This document shows, piece by piece, positions 24,938 through 36,480 of a stretch of 64,000 nucleotides of DNA; position 1 is the stretch's first letter; the number at the start of each line of letters is the position of its first letter. Made by a program: the position numbers and the translations under genes. Source of the stretch: Siphonodentalium dalli (lineage: Eukaryota > Mollusca > Scaphopoda > Gadilida > Siphonodentaliidae); the NCBI GenBank assembly GCA_032622095.1, contig CP136069.1:14678450-14742449 (forward strand), given 5' to 3'. The notes beneath the pieces were generated by a model, which was not told where the DNA came from, did not search any database, and saw nothing but the letters and a program-made list of their open reading frames with translations.

Positions 24938-25315
24938 TTAAAGTGACGTATAACACTCCGGTAGGGTGATCAAAAAGAATTGGAGAATATTATGACTCAA
25001 AGTAGTTATTTTTACGAATATTAATCGAAATTTACAACACACACGTCATTATTATATATTAATTAAATGCAATGCCAATGACGTTAGATTGCGAAATCGT
25101 TTGCGTTAGTTTATCGCCGATTGTTGCGTCCCGAATAGAGATGTTGATATTTACAATTGAGCGTAGTTCAGACGAATGTTTTCTATGGAGTGGAACGGTC
25201 GATTTATTTGAATTTTCGGTGATGTGAGTATAATGATACATTCCCCAGGTTGGCATAGCGCCTGGGTACTAACATAAGTTTATCGCAGCCGAACAAGTCC
25301 ATAACATATCTTTAA
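24938..25315 (+). mobile_element. 380-bp TTAA-bounded repeat family, copy 1
   Basis: One of four copies in the window (also 31984, 37769 and 38191). It begins TTAAAGTGACG...ACACTCCGGTAGGGTGATCA and ends GAACAAGTCCATAACATATC followed by TTTAA. Shared landmarks are TTTATCGCCGATTGTTGCGT and TTTACAATTGAGCGTAGTTC. It is bordered by TTAA on both sides, as with piggyBac-type insertions, but the inverted ends are very short. No coding capacity. Confidence 0.75.
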
Positions 25316-27220
25316 ATTGTATAGATAAAAAGATCATAACATGCATAATTCAGAACGATTCTTAAATACGGAATTAATCAGACCATAGTATTCACAATTG
25401 TGGTTCAGTCGGTGAGGAACATAGATAAGTCCCCTCATATCACAAGCCTCCAACGATGGAGAAGCTGGTTTGATCTCTGACAAGTGCGTATATTTGTGAT
25501 CATCAAAATGGAGGGATGGTTTGCTGGTGATCAAATTTGGAAAATTTAGAAAAGTGGGGTTCGTATGCCATTGACAAGATTTTATAGTGTATTTTAAGTA
25601 TCAAGGTCGTTATTATGTGTCTCTATTTCAGCCTCTAATGTCCCATTGCCATATTACGTAAACACAATTTGTTATATGCAAATGAGCTATTCCCATTTCA
25701 ATATTGGGGAAGGGTTGAGAAAATTGTCACGAATGTCGTACTTGTCATTTTGGCGTGAAACGTTTTATTACATTATCGGAATATACGGGTTCGATTACAT
25801 AAGTTCGTCAGTTAACTTGTCAATATTCCAAGTATAAATGTCATTATTCGGGGAAATTCGTGTCCTAAAATGCCGTATTTGTGTTTCCGCGAAAGAATTT
25901 CGTTAATTCTAAAATTTCGTAATTTTTATTTCCGAAACCGTATCTGGTAAGATAATTCTGATTGTTTTGGCCGGAGGACGTATTCTCCTTATCCGGAGTA
26001 ACAGAATCTAACAAACCGCGAAAATCGTCAAAACTAAAATGTAGTACCTCACGGATTTCTAATTTTTCCTTCTAAAGTGTCGTATAATACCATAAAATCA
26101 TGTTTTCTCATCATCTAGGAGATAATTGAATATGAACGTGTATATATTATGACAAATGTGATCTAAAGTGTTATTGTGCAAAGTTATTGGAAGATACCAT
26201 GCAGTTCTAGTTCCAGAGATAAACAGTGTTTTGTGTCTCCTGAACAATTGGTTTTCCTGATGTACGGCGTTTTAGAAGCCCGCCGACGATAATATTGTTT
26301 TTATGTGTAACCAATACAGGTAAGTGAATGTCTGACCAGGTAATACTTGCTCAGGATTCGTAACACACCGTAATGCACCGGCATGTTGACCAGAGGCCGT
26401 TTTGTTAATCAGCAAGGGTTTTAGTAAGAAAGAAAAATAGCTTACGTTTACCCATATAATATTGGTGGTGCAAAAATATAATGCATGTCAAGAACAAGAG
26501 GAGAGTGTCTGCAAAGTATATGAAAGAAGGGGTATATATTATGGTTAGGGTCCCAGTCACATGCAGATACTGTGTTCCTCGTGTTCTTGGCAACAAATTA
26601 GAGTCTGAGAGCAAGGTCCTGGAGCGGCTTAAAATATTTTTTGAAAAGTAATTTGGAGCGTACATGTCGAAAGAAGATAATTAAAATAAAAGATTCCTAA
26701 AAAATGTGTAATTTAAGGAAAAAGATATAAATTTAAAATTTTAAAGACCAAAGAGGTAAAGTTTTGAAAAGTCAAAATATATTATAAACCAATATGATCT
26801 TCTTCAGTTGCAAGTTTGCCATATAAATCACATTGACACAAACTTTTCGGCCTTTACAACAATTTGATTTTCCTGAGGTATGACGTTTTAGACGCTCACG
26901 AATTACAAAAGACGAATTAAATATGTATATAGTACTCACGACTCGGTCAATCCGTTGCAGCTAACCACAAATGTCTTGGCTATTTCACTTCCAGAATAAG
27001 TCACGAACCGAACGATCCTGTCACATCTAACCACATATATTTTATCACCCACCTACAGAATGAGAGTAACACATCGATCGATCCCGTTGCATCACCTTCT
27101 TTCCCAGCAGAAATGCCCGGGTATCTATTTATGTACACAACGCGTCCAATGAAATTCATTCGAAAACAAATATCTCAGATCGAATATCGCAATGAACATA
27201 ATTTACTTGCTGTTTAACTA
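25316..27220. other. intergenic, no supported gene
   Basis: AT-rich. A phrase ACAAT.TG.TTTTCCTGA, followed by a GTACGGCGTTTTAGA-like string, occurs at about 26250 and 26860, so a small diverged direct repeat is present. No exon was recognised. Confidence 0.45.
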
Positions 27221-27224
27221 TACC

Positions 27225-27290
27225 TTCAGTTCTACGTAGATTTCCCTATATACTTCAGTTCTACGTAGATTTCCCTATATACTTCAGGAA
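27225..27290. repeat. 29-bp direct duplication
   Basis: CTTCAGTTCTACGTAGATTT followed by CCCTATATA occurs twice back to back without mismatch, then a partial third CTTCAG. Confidence 0.9.
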
Positions 27291-27679
27291 GGAAATCACT
27301 GTGAGAATCCCGATTGGATATAAACAGATTACAGTTGTGTCACCCCAACTGAAGAGCGCGCTGCTAAAAAATATTTTCTTGTTTTGCAAATTCCCCCCGA
27401 CTGTACTTTCTAGTCATACGAAAATGAATAAGTAAATTTGTTTTTTAATTAAACAAGATTTTCTATTTGTTATTAAATTACCCTTTCTTGATACTTTCTA
27501 AAAATAAAATCTTTGCTCGGAATTACCGGAAAAAATCTTTGCTAGCACCTAGGAATATTATTCTATTGCTATAGGGACAACAAATGCATACATTGTTTCG
27601 AAAATAATCTAATGCACACATAATCACCCAGATGTGGAAGTAGTTTGGCGATGTACATTTAAAAAGACTCAAAGTCTTC

Positions 27680-28465
27680 GAAGTGGGTTCATGTGGGGTG
27701 GGTTCATGTGGAGTGCATTCATGAGCAGTGGGTTCATGTGGAGTGAGATTATGTGAAGTGGGTTCAACTAAAGTGGGTTAATGTAGAGTGCGTTTATGTG
27801 AAGTGGGTTCATGTGAAGTGGGTTCATGTGGAGTGGGTTCATGATCAGTGGGTTCATGTGAAGTGGGTTCATGTGGAGTGGGTTCATGAGCAGTGGGTTC
27901 ATGTGAAGTGGGCTCATGCGGAGTGTGTTCATGAGCAGTGGGTTTATGTAAAGCGGGTTCATGTTGAGTGCGTTTATGTGAAGTGGGTTCATGTGGAGTG
28001 CGTTTATGTTGAGCGGGTTTATGTGAAGTGGGTTCATGTGGAGTGGGTATATGTGGAGTGGGTTTATGTGAAGTGGGTTTATGTGAAGTGGGTTCATGTG
28101 GAGTGGATTCATGTGGAGTGCGTTTATGTAGAGTGCGTTTATGTGAAATGGGTTCGTGTGAAGTGGGTTCATGTGGAGTGGATTCATGTGGAGTGCGTTT
28201 ATGTGGAGTGCGTTTATGTGAAGTGGGTTTATGTGAAGTGGGTTTTTGTGAAGTGGGTTTATGTAAAGTGGGTTTATGTGAAGTGGGTTCATGTGCAGTG
28301 GGTTTATGTGAAGTGGGTTTATGTGAATGCGTTTATGTGAAGTGGGTTCATGTGAAGTGGGTTCATATGGAGTTGGTTCATATGTAGTGGGCTCGGGTGA
28401 TACGGGTTCATGTGAAGTGGGTTCATGCAAAGTGGGTTCATGCGAAGTGGGTTCATATGAAGTTG
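27680..28465. repeat. 15-bp minisatellite, about 52 units
   Basis: Direct repeats of GTGAAGTGGGTTCAT and variants (GTGGAGTGGGTTCAT, GTGGAGTGCGTTTAT). Because the unit is a multiple of three and contains no stop, frames stay open on both strands through most of the array: plus-strand peptides of type VKWVHVEWVH and minus-strand peptides of type HMNPLHINPL. There is no start context, splice site or flanking coding sequence, so I regard this as non-coding. Confidence 0.95.
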
Positions 28466-28469
28466 GGAG

Positions 28470-29110
28470 ATCAATGTGTCAGTTGTTTCCAATCGCTCTT
28501 TATTTAACATTTAGGAAGCTACCAATAACGGAACACTTTTGAAGTCATACGCGCGCTTACGAAAAAGAGAGACATGGGATACATTAAATGTTATGAATTT
28601 AAGTATTTCCGGTGGTGGTGAGTGCACTGTTAGTATTACACATAATACTGAACATATTTTGATCACGGAAAAAGACAATAGCGATAAATTTCTAGGTTTT
28701 GTGCACAAATGGTTTAAGCTGTTGTGTGCTGCACAGAAAATAATTCTCAATTATCCATGAAATATTCATATCAACATAATTATACAAGACGAGGTTAATT
28801 ATCTTAACATCTCAATGGTACTACAATCTATTGTCTATGGTTTTCGCTTATTAAATGTTACGATTCTCTTGAAAATGATGAGCTGGTGGTGTTATGTGAT
28901 ATTTTAGTTTTCAGTGGATAAATTCGGAAACAATTATACAAAGATGAGAATTTAATATGAATGTTATTGTTGGTGTGAAGTCCAAAATATGCATTGACTT
29001 ACGGCCCCTATAGGGACCACTGGTTAACACGAGGGTAATGCTGCATGATTTGTGGCACCTGTGTTAAGCTATATTCATACAGCTGCCAAACTTTAGTAAC
29101 ATTCTTCATC
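28470..29110. other. intergenic, no supported gene
   Basis: Opposing frames (28511-28750 minus, 28539-28760 plus) overlap completely and have no domain. No repeat family was recognised. Confidence 0.4.
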
Positions 29111-29115
29111 TATCT

Positions 29116-29493
29116 GTTAACCCTTCCATGACTGGAACTTCCTGAAATTTTGCGAGAACCCTGTGCCAATGCATTCTCTTATATATGCGAGTCGACCATA
29201 GGTCGCCTCGCATATATAAGAGAATGCATTGACCTATCAATTTTTCATCATTTTTTTTATAAATTGTTCTTAAATTCTTTAACAATTTCATCATTTTTTC
29301 TTACATTCTTTATCAAATTTTATCATTTTTTCTTACATACTTTAACAATTTTTTATTATTTTTTTCATTTTATTACTTTTTTAAACAAATTATAAAAAAA
29401 TAGTATAAAATTTGTTAGGCCAATGCATTCTCTTATATATACGAGGCGACCTATGGTAGACTCGCATATATAAGAGAATGCATTGGCACAGGG
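29116..29493. mobile_element. hairpin-module MITE (copy d) with GTTAACCCTTCCATGACTGG flank
   Basis: Two complete hairpins in inverted order (29159-29233 and about 29417-29493) around a T-rich spacer of 'TTCTTACATTCTTTAACAATT' type units. The left flank GTTAACCCTTCCATGACTGG, then AACTTCCTGAAATTTTGCG, parallels the right flank of copy i at 51097-51118 (CATGTCAGGAAGGGTTAACC, inverted). The outer end is therefore a third type of terminal sequence. The same flank reappears to the right (29508-29550) in front of the next copy. Confidence 0.75.
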
Positions 29494-29507
29494 TTTGCAT
29501 GAACCTA

Positions 29508-29700
29508 TTTACCCTTCAATGACTGGAGCTTCCTGAAAGTTTGCGAAAGCAATGTGTCAATGCATTCTCTTATATGTGCGAGGATCCATATTCGCACATA
29601 TGATAGAATACATTGGTCAAACAGTATTTAGTTTGACCATGTAAGCCAGTGCATTCTCTTATGTGAGCCTCACATATATATAAGGTAAGTCATGACACAC
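29508..29700. mobile_element. diverged hairpin-module copy (e)
   Basis: Preceded by TTACCCTTCAATGACTGGAG. The left hairpin reads TCAATGCATTCTCTTATATG, loop GAGGATCCATATTC, then its complement. The short spacer (GGTCAAACAGTATTTAGTTT) is followed by a degraded second hairpin at 29641-29690. This short-spacer subtype is shared with copy i at 50.9 kb. Confidence 0.6.
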
Positions 29701-29909
29701 ACATGATCGTTAATGGTGCACCGGCGCAGCTCCCACAACGAAATGATTAAAGCTCACATTTTGGAATCGGAGAATATTTTACTGAGTGTTTCATCATATT
29801 TTATACATGTCTTACTGTTTCAGTTGGGTTTTACCAGCACTGGTGTTAATGCGTGGTATCTAGTCATTTGAGGAATATGATCAGCGTCATAAAGAGACCA
29901 GGGGCCTAC

Positions 29910-31610
29910 ATGTATACTATAGAATACAATTTTTGTAATATCACCGTTAATTTGTGATTTACTAATTTTGTAATACATATTTGTGTTCTATAGTATTCGA
30001 CTGTATTTCTTTCATTGTAAATTGAAACTCAACATATGCCCAAAACTCTTTATATGCAAATTACATTGACATGTAATGACTTATATGATCTTTTGTGGCG
30101 AACCATCTATATACCGGGATTTACTTGACAGGAAAATCTTTTCATTTGGTGGAGAAAAAGGGTGCCTGAAAGTTTCATCTTTGCATGTTTTCATAGTACT
30201 CGAACGCTTTGTAATATGTAAATAATCGCAATACGGAATGATAAAGTACTGGCTAAACGGGTTCTATAGTACAGCAACAATACCATTTTTGTAAAAATTA
30301 ATTATTAGATTACAACTGCATAGGCTACATTATTGATTTTTCACGCCATGATCACGACAATTCTTCGAGCGGATAATGGTGAGTTCGGTTAGCTGAGTAC
30401 ACGTTCTTTGTAATGCAGTCACGGAATCTCAATTGTTAACCCATTGAGATGGTTTACGCTCAATGGAGTTTAAAGGAGATAGCCATGGCAACGGCCTAGA
30501 TTTTAATTTTGAATGGAATTAAAGAGTTACAGTAAATTGTCGGGCTCGGGCTCAAAACGTGTATATAAACGATCTTCGTGCGAAGGATTGGCCATTTATA
30601 AACGGACAATCCGTACCTAAAATGTTCGTTAATTAATGGACAATCCGACCACGCGTGGCATGCGAGCTTTGGATTGTCCACTAAATGACGACATGTATAG
30701 CTAATCCTGCATGTTAGCTTCATATTTAATATGAAGGGCAATAACTCTATAAAGAATGTTAATTTACTAAATAACGGCGATTTGTATGAGAAGAAGTGTT
30801 TTTGACGAAATAACGGAGATATTTGAAGAAGAGTTTTTGACGAAATAACGGAAATATTCGAAGAAGTGTTTTTTAAAATCGAGGTTGGATGTCCCCGGAT
30901 ATCCTGGACGAGGGAGTGTTGGTCCACATTGGAATTTCCAAATGAACACCCATCCTTCACACAGGTCGAAAATACCAAGTCCGATAACAGGCATCGCACC
31001 CCCATCATGGGTTGACATTTTCCAGCTGCATGATACCTCAAACTTTTCAACTATTAAGGTCTAGATGTTCCAACTTTTAATATTTCAGCCGCTGTCCCTG
31101 CCCAAAGCTAGCTAGACAAATCAGGTTCCACCCCTGGTAATATTGCTACATAAAGTTGATGTGTCCATTTGAAGGGCAACCGATATGTGTGTTTGACGAC
31201 CTTTTTCGACAAACCGTTAAGAAACATGTAACATAAAACATCTGAAAATAGTAAGTATTCCACACGATACCGGAGGAATTACTTTTCACAGTGCGCAATT
31301 GTGGTCAAAATAACCCAAGTATCGGAAACTAGTCGCACATAATGTACCTTTATTCATCAACTAAATCACTCACCAACTGACACAAATGGGCATTGCCATA
31401 TCATTCGCATATATCATTAGAGTAATTTCCCTTGACAAAATCACAATGTTTAGATGTGCGTTTAATGAACGGTGGTCGATAGTACTCGATTTGCCATCTT
31501 TTTTGTGATTTACAAGAAATCGCGTTCGCTGTTAGATTACAGTTGTCTATAGGACTCAAATAAGCCTGCTATTACAAACAATGTATTCTATAGTATAGGC
31601 CCCTGCCCGT
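29910..31610. repeat. inverted repeat ends about 1.7 kb apart
   Basis: The left end GGGGCCTACATGTATACTAT then AGAATACAATTTTTGTAATA is mirrored at 31575-31608 by TATTACAAACAATGTATTCT then ATAGTATAGGCCCC. Identity falls off within about 50 bp of each end. The interior has no transposase and no convincing gene. It could be a non-autonomous element or a foldback whose centre has diverged. Confidence 0.5.
30786..30880. repeat. 35- to 40-bp tandem repeat, about 2.5 copies
   Basis: GAAGAAGTGTTTTTGACGAA then ATAACGGAGATATTTGAA repeats with few changes. Minus-strand frames reading F-K-N-T-S-S-N-I-S-V-I-S-S-K-T are made by this repeat. Confidence 0.75.
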
Positions 31611-31983
31611 AGCTGGTGTGATGCGTTATCAATGTCTATCGCGTTCGTCTCATCTGCATAATTAAGCATTTGAAATCACTGAGCAGAAACCTGGTGTTTC
31701 TCATTATTTATTGAGCATGACAGATTGCCCTTATCTCTTTCTGTACACCATTGCTGAAATTAAACCCCGTTGCCAGCATTACTATTAATTTTAACGGAGA
31801 CATAACGTTTGATATCATATGATGATTATATTCCCTGATACATTATATTCCCTTGTGTTAGTCATATGTATATTGAATTGGTAATTACCGTATGCTATTG
31901 CTGCATGATATATTACATGTACGAGGTGCAGGAACACTATATCTCGTCGATTTTAGCGTTCTTTACTTACCGCTGAATAACAA

Positions 31984-32356
31984 TTAAAGACATATTATAT
32001 ACTTGTTCGGGTGCGTGAAACTGATAAGTTAGTATTCGACGCAATGCAAACTGGAGGAATGTAACATTCATCTAACGTCGCCGAAAATCTGAAGTAATTC
32101 GACCCTACCACTCCATAGAAAACATCATCTGAACTACCCTCAATTGTAAATATTTACTTCTCGATTCGGGACGCAGCAATCGGCGATAAAGTGACGGAAA
32201 AAATTTCGCCATCGAGAGTCAGTGCATTTAATTAATATATAAGAATGACGGTGTATTGTCAATTTGGATACAATATTTGTAAAAATTACTGCTTTGAACA
32301 AGATTATTCTCCATTTCTATTTGATCACCCTACCGGAGTGTTTCGCATCACTTTAA
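31984..32356 (-). mobile_element. 380-bp TTAA-bounded repeat family, copy 2
   Basis: Reverse orientation relative to copy 1. Begins TTAAAGACATATTATATACT, contains TTTACTTCTCGATTCGGGAC and CCATCGAGAGTCAGTGCATT, and ends CTACCGGAGTGTTTCGCATC followed by ACTTTAA. TTAA lies at both borders. Confidence 0.75.
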
Positions 32357-33055
32357 CGTCTGCCTTGGAAGTGGAAGTGCATGCTGCCCACTTATTTCTT
32401 GGTTGCTTTCGTTGAGCTTGTTAGTTAGCTTCGTTGTTGATTGAGCAGTTATATGGTGTTTGTTTAAAGGCACGGGCGGCGTTCGTTGCATAACTATTCA
32501 TATATGTTCAAATTGCCACCAACAGAAGGAATATTAAAATATATATAGTTTTCTTAATATGCCAAACATAATCAGCGCGTGAATAGTATATTGTCGTCAA
32601 GACATACGATGGTGTACGTAAACAGGAACCTGCTCGTGTTACATACGTTTTGGTGCTGTTTACATAACACAGCGCAATTATATTGGTTAATCACACACAA
32701 ATGCTATAAACGCTCTTTATGATTTCCTTATCAGGAAAACAGTGAAAAAATAACGCACTTTATGTTAACCATATCCGGATCTATACAAAAGCCAGGTTCT
32801 GTAACGTGTTTTGCTTTTGTTTACATAACAAAGGAAAAAACATTTCACAATAACATACTGTATATGCTATATTTCTGATTGGTATAAGAACAATGTGTGT
32901 CTATATTTTACTATTCGTCCTGTTTATGGCGGTTTTTGACGGAGCTGAATATTTTAACAGCATATCCACCGCCAACGCCGCCCGTATCTTTAATATATAT
33001 ATATATACTGAGATCATTTAGTTCAATTGCCATCGGCATTCACGCCTACAAATAG
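32357..33055. other. intergenic, no supported gene
   Basis: AT-rich, with an (AT)n run at about 32990-33007. No exon or repeat family was recognised. Confidence 0.4.
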
Positions 33056-33265
33056 TGTATCTGTCATTTGTAGAATGAGGTCCCCAGAGGGTAAACATAG
33101 TGACGCTATCCCGAACCTCATTCTACTAAAGACGCAACTTCTATGGGAGACCTGGGATCAAATTGAAGTTTCCCAGTTTAAGTTGATTATATTCACCCAT
33201 TATTCACCTCGTTTATGCATTTTATCTTCTGCAAATTAGTGGCTATAGAAACTGAAGGGAAAATG
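33056..33265 (+). mobile_element. partial copy of the TGTGTCTGTC MITE
   Basis: Closely matches the reverse complement of 45890-46112: TGTATCTGTCATTTGTAGAA, TGAGGTCCCCAGAGGGTAAA, GTGACGCTATCCCG, then ATCAAATTGAAGTTTCCCAG and ATGCATTTTATCTTCTGCAA. Only one half of the element is present. The 70-codon frame inside is part of the repeat. Confidence 0.75.
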
Positions 33266-33552
33266 TAACCACAAACAATCGTTGACGACTTTCGCACTTA
33301 GCCAATGGTCACTGTTTCCAACGCTCTACAAAATATCGCTATTTTATCCAAATAACAGCATGAAAGTACTCCCAAACGTCTTGAGATGACATCGGAACGA
33401 CTGTGATTTCGCATCTGCCTCTTGGTGGTGGAAATTCGGACCGCTCATTGTGACTATAATTCGTTTTGTTGAAGCCCCGATTCATTGGGACCTACCTTTT
33501 CCCTTTGTTTATGTCGCCATTTTGTCCTACCTGTTAGATAATCTGCTTGTAA
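33266..33552. other. intergenic, possibly 5' remnant of the next LINE
   Basis: No gene was seen. The frame that becomes ORF1 is closed by a TAA at 33550-33552. Confidence 0.35.
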
Positions 33553-33711
33553 ATTATCGACAGTATTTATCAATTAGACACCTACTGTGTGGAGCCGGAG
33601 AGGTGTGATAAACAATCAATCTGCTCATTGTTACCTGACTGCCATTCCTGGGTGTGTTGTAACCTTCAATCAACAATATATAAACTTGAAGGGACCATAT
33701 CAAACCTAAGC

Positions 33712-35457
33712 ATGGATAATATCCTTACTGAAACCGACAAAATACTCAATGACTCATTTTATGTGGATTCACAGGAACCACCAACAGACCCTTCTACTAA
33801 GCAAGACAATCAACCCCTGCGTCCAGACCGAGTCATGTGCGCTTTTGACTGTTTCATGGAAAGTATCCAGACAAATTCGCTTGATAAAGATATCAAATTA
33901 TATGTCATGCTAATGATGGAATTCATCCACAACACACCAAAAGAAGCCTTCATAGCCAAACTGATGTACTCAACAAAAGACAATGAAGCTACTATCGAGA
34001 GTATGAGACAAACCCTGTTCAAGGAAGTGAAGAACCTCAACATTGTCAACGTCGCCCACAATGCCATTCTTAAACGTCGAATACAGACCAAAGCGTCAGA
34101 ACCAGTCACGAAAAAGCTCGCTAATGATATTTATCAACTGTTTCTATGCCTGTTGGAGGAGAAAGTCGAACACATAACTGAGATGCTAAGTGGCAGCAGT
34201 CGCCCACGCGGTCAAACACAATCCAAGTCTTCAGCTGATACTGAATCAGTTACAAAGTCCTCCACCACGGTGACACCAGAAGCAAGTAAAAACCAAGAGC
34301 AATCCGCCGATCTATACTCCGACATCGGTGTCAGAACAAACATCACTATCTTACAAGAAGCTAAACAAAACATGCAGACCAAAATCGACAATCTTTCAAC
34401 AGACATGTCTACCCGTGTTAATCTGAACGAACTATCGCTGGGTGATGTTATCAGACGCATTGAAACACTCGAAGACTCCTCGTATTCTAATGAACTTGCT
34501 GTTCAGAGAATAGAGAGCGAGAAATGTTCAGGTGTCGCTTCTCTCAAAGCCGAAATCAGACAAATGAAACACGATATATCCGATATTCTCGACAATTTGG
34601 AGCAAAATGTTAAACAGAGTAAGTCTAACAGAGGCGCGATTGCATCACTTCAAGGAGTTGTAAATAAAAACATCCCAAAAAGTCAAACTGGCTCCACATG
34701 TAAATCGGCACCTAGCTCGCCCACCCAGTCAGTTGAGAAGCCGTGTAAATGTGAACATCAGTGTGCAGAAAACCTCAGAGGTGATCTGCAGGGCTTTGTT
34801 AATCATACATTCTCAGAGCTAAATCGCTTTTCTAAAGCCGTGTGTACCTCAGTGAACAGCAAGAGTCATGGTCGCGTAACTCGGCCAGTTATATGCTTCC
34901 AAGATACTGATATAACACAAAGCAACGCGACCCAAACCGACACAGTTAAAAACCACCACACACCAGGATTGAGCCAAAACGAAAATGTTCATAAACATCA
35001 CCTGAATCTGGATAACAGTATAAATTCCATCGACGGTGACGACATTGACTCAGCAGATAACCCACGTGATACGAGCTCGAGTCTCGAAAATCACACAGCC
35101 AATCCAGCACATACACCACAACAAACCAATCGCACACAACAAAGGACCGATCGCAACCCGCCGAAGTATAACGGATCGCGCGATACTTACAACGACTCAA
35201 TAAGTGAATCTTGCGACGAACAACCAGACAACAATTCTAGGCCTTTTAAGCCGACCCGTTATGCACGCAAACAAAACGACGGGCCAATCAAAACACAACG
35301 GTTGTTTGTCGGCAATATCCCTTGTGAAGTTGACGCAGATGTTCTAATGTCATATCTGGAAGACTATGAAATCCGTCACTCAGTGATCAAAATACTACGG
35401 TCCGGGGAAGACGGTAGTCGATTCGAAACAGCGCGAATCATAAAATGCCAGTCATAA
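33712..35457 (+). CDS. LINE ORF1 protein with coiled coil and truncated RRM-like end
   Basis: The longest open frame in the window. I start it at the first ATG (33712, 581 codons). The frame is open from 33553, and its first residues (ERCDKQSIC...CHSWVCCNLQ) look like the tail of a PHD finger followed by a helix, so the true start may have been lost. Residues about 210-320 form a heptad-rich coiled coil (LNELSLGDVIRRIETLE). A small Cys cluster (KPCKCEHQCAENLR) lies near residue 343. Residues about 380-520 are rich in Asn, Ser, Thr and Gln. The end (QRLFVGNIPCEVDADVLMSY) has an RNP2-like strand of an RRM, but the domain stops after ETARIIKCQS, before a full RRM is complete. Such proteins bind LINE RNA. 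Codons have stayed open, which suggests recent insertion or continued use. Confidence 0.7.
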   Translation: MDNILTETDKILNDSFYVDSQEPPTDPSTKQDNQPLRPDRVMCAFDCFMESIQTNSLDKDIKLYVMLMMEFIHNTPKEAFIAKLMYSTKDNEATIESMRQTLFKEVKNLNIVNVAHNAILKRRIQTKASEPVTKKLANDIYQLFLCLLEEKVEHITEMLSGSSRPRGQTQSKSSADTESVTKSSTTVTPEASKNQEQSADLYSDIGVRTNITILQEAKQNMQTKIDNLSTDMSTRVNLNELSLGDVIRRIETLEDSSYSNELAVQRIESEKCSGVASLKAEIRQMKHDISDILDNLEQNVKQSKSNRGAIASLQGVVNKNIPKSQTGSTCKSAPSSPTQSVEKPCKCEHQCAENLRGDLQGFVNHTFSELNRFSKAVCTSVNSKSHGRVTRPVICFQDTDITQSNATQTDTVKNHHTPGLSQNENVHKHHLNLDNSINSIDGDDIDSADNPRDTSSSLENHTANPAHTPQQTNRTQQRTDRNPPKYNGSRDTYNDSISESCDEQPDNNSRPFKPTRYARKQNDGPIKTQRLFVGNIPCEVDADVLMSYLEDYEIRHSVIKILRSGEDGSRFETARIIKCQS

Positions 35458-35639
35458 TAATGACACGGTGAGAACCTTTCGTGTTTCCTCTTTCCAACGA
35501 TATATAATGCGTATGTATCCGTTTTAGTTATCTGCCTCAATTATCAAGAAGAAGTGGTACTATCTTCCATCAGGATAAAAACAATGCGTAACTTCTATGA
35601 CGTCGTTAGAGGTCATAACGTTAGATCACGTTAACGCTT

Positions 35640-35876
35640 AACAAGTTAACCGGCCGATGCATTTGACTGTTTCAGACGTCTTGGCGATATCTCGGGCACC
35701 GATGGAAATTTGATGCATATATATAGGGTATCTCGGTATCCGCTGAGCCGATTTCCCGGTATTCGCTGGGCCGATTTCCACCATTTTTGTGATGTTGGTG
35801 TTTGACCCCACCTGACATTGACCTTCAAAATGGTCAATTCAAGGTCAAAGCCCGGACGAAGTCGGGTCACCTTCTA

Positions 35877-35912
<36 letters not shown>
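35640..35912 (-). repeat. inserted dispersed repeat with (AT)n end
   Basis: On the minus strand it runs from the (AT)16 tract at about 35880-35911 into GAAGGTGACCCGACTTCGTC then CGGGCTTTGACCTTGAATTG. Next come two direct copies of a phrase ending in ATCGGC.CAGCG.ATACC. The whole reads as a discrete module unlike the LINE sequence on either side. Confidence 0.5.
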
Positions 35913-35915
<3 letters not shown>

Positions 35916-36480
35916 TATGTATGTGTATATGAGGGTGGGTGTGTGTGTATGTATGTGTGTGTGAGGGTGTATACGTGCGTGTATATGTTTTCTTGTGTTA
36001 GCGTTTGCACTGTCGCAACATCATTCTACATATAATTTATTTCACGTAATGGGTGCATACGTTTGCAGGGGAGCTATTGTCGAGCAAGGGCATTGCGTTT
36101 GCTGACTCTTTGGGGAGAGATTCTCCTATGCGAATCCAACTCCAACTAGAGTTCCTTTTGTAATTGTATGGACCTGTTTATGGAGTGCTGTTGTGACAGT
36201 GCATCCTAACGTATGTGTGTACGGCTGTATGTGTGTCTGCGTAATGTGTTATATTGTATATGCGTACGGGTGTGGTCGAGAGGGTGTGTGTTGTCTGATG
36301 TTGTGATATGTAAGCTCGTGTTCATGTACATACAATTAGAATGATATTCTTTTCCTCGGCAGTTTGTTCTCTTGTCTGTCTTTTCACTACTTCTTGATTG
36401 CTAACTGTATTTATGTTACATTCATGTATCCTATGTCTTTTGTTAAATCTTCAGTACTGGAGGCAATAAAGATATATATA

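Larger units (their letters stand above)
33553..36480 (+). mobile_element. ORF1-only non-LTR retrotransposon (half-LINE-like), CR1-type
   Basis: A long intact ORF1 is followed directly by about 1 kb of non-coding sequence that ends in GGCAATAAAGATATATATAT, a CR1-like polyadenylation-type signal plus microsatellite tail. No endonuclease or reverse transcriptase frame lies between them. The arrangement fits an element that lost ORF2 by internal deletion, in the manner of mammalian HAL1 half-LINEs. A separate repeat (35640-35912) is inserted in the 3' region. No target-site duplication was identified. The alternative is that ORF1 and the 3' tail come from two different insertions. Confidence 0.6.

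Noticed and set aside
27753-28430. Long open frames of 195 and 220 codons on opposite strands
   Set aside because: Both are produced by the 15-bp repeat, which is a multiple of three and lacks stops; there is no other coding evidence.
33589-33711. GTG at 33589 as the start of the long ORF1
   Set aside because: GTG is not a usual start in animals; the first ATG in frame is 33712. The upstream codons may still be genuine coding remnants of a PHD-like region.
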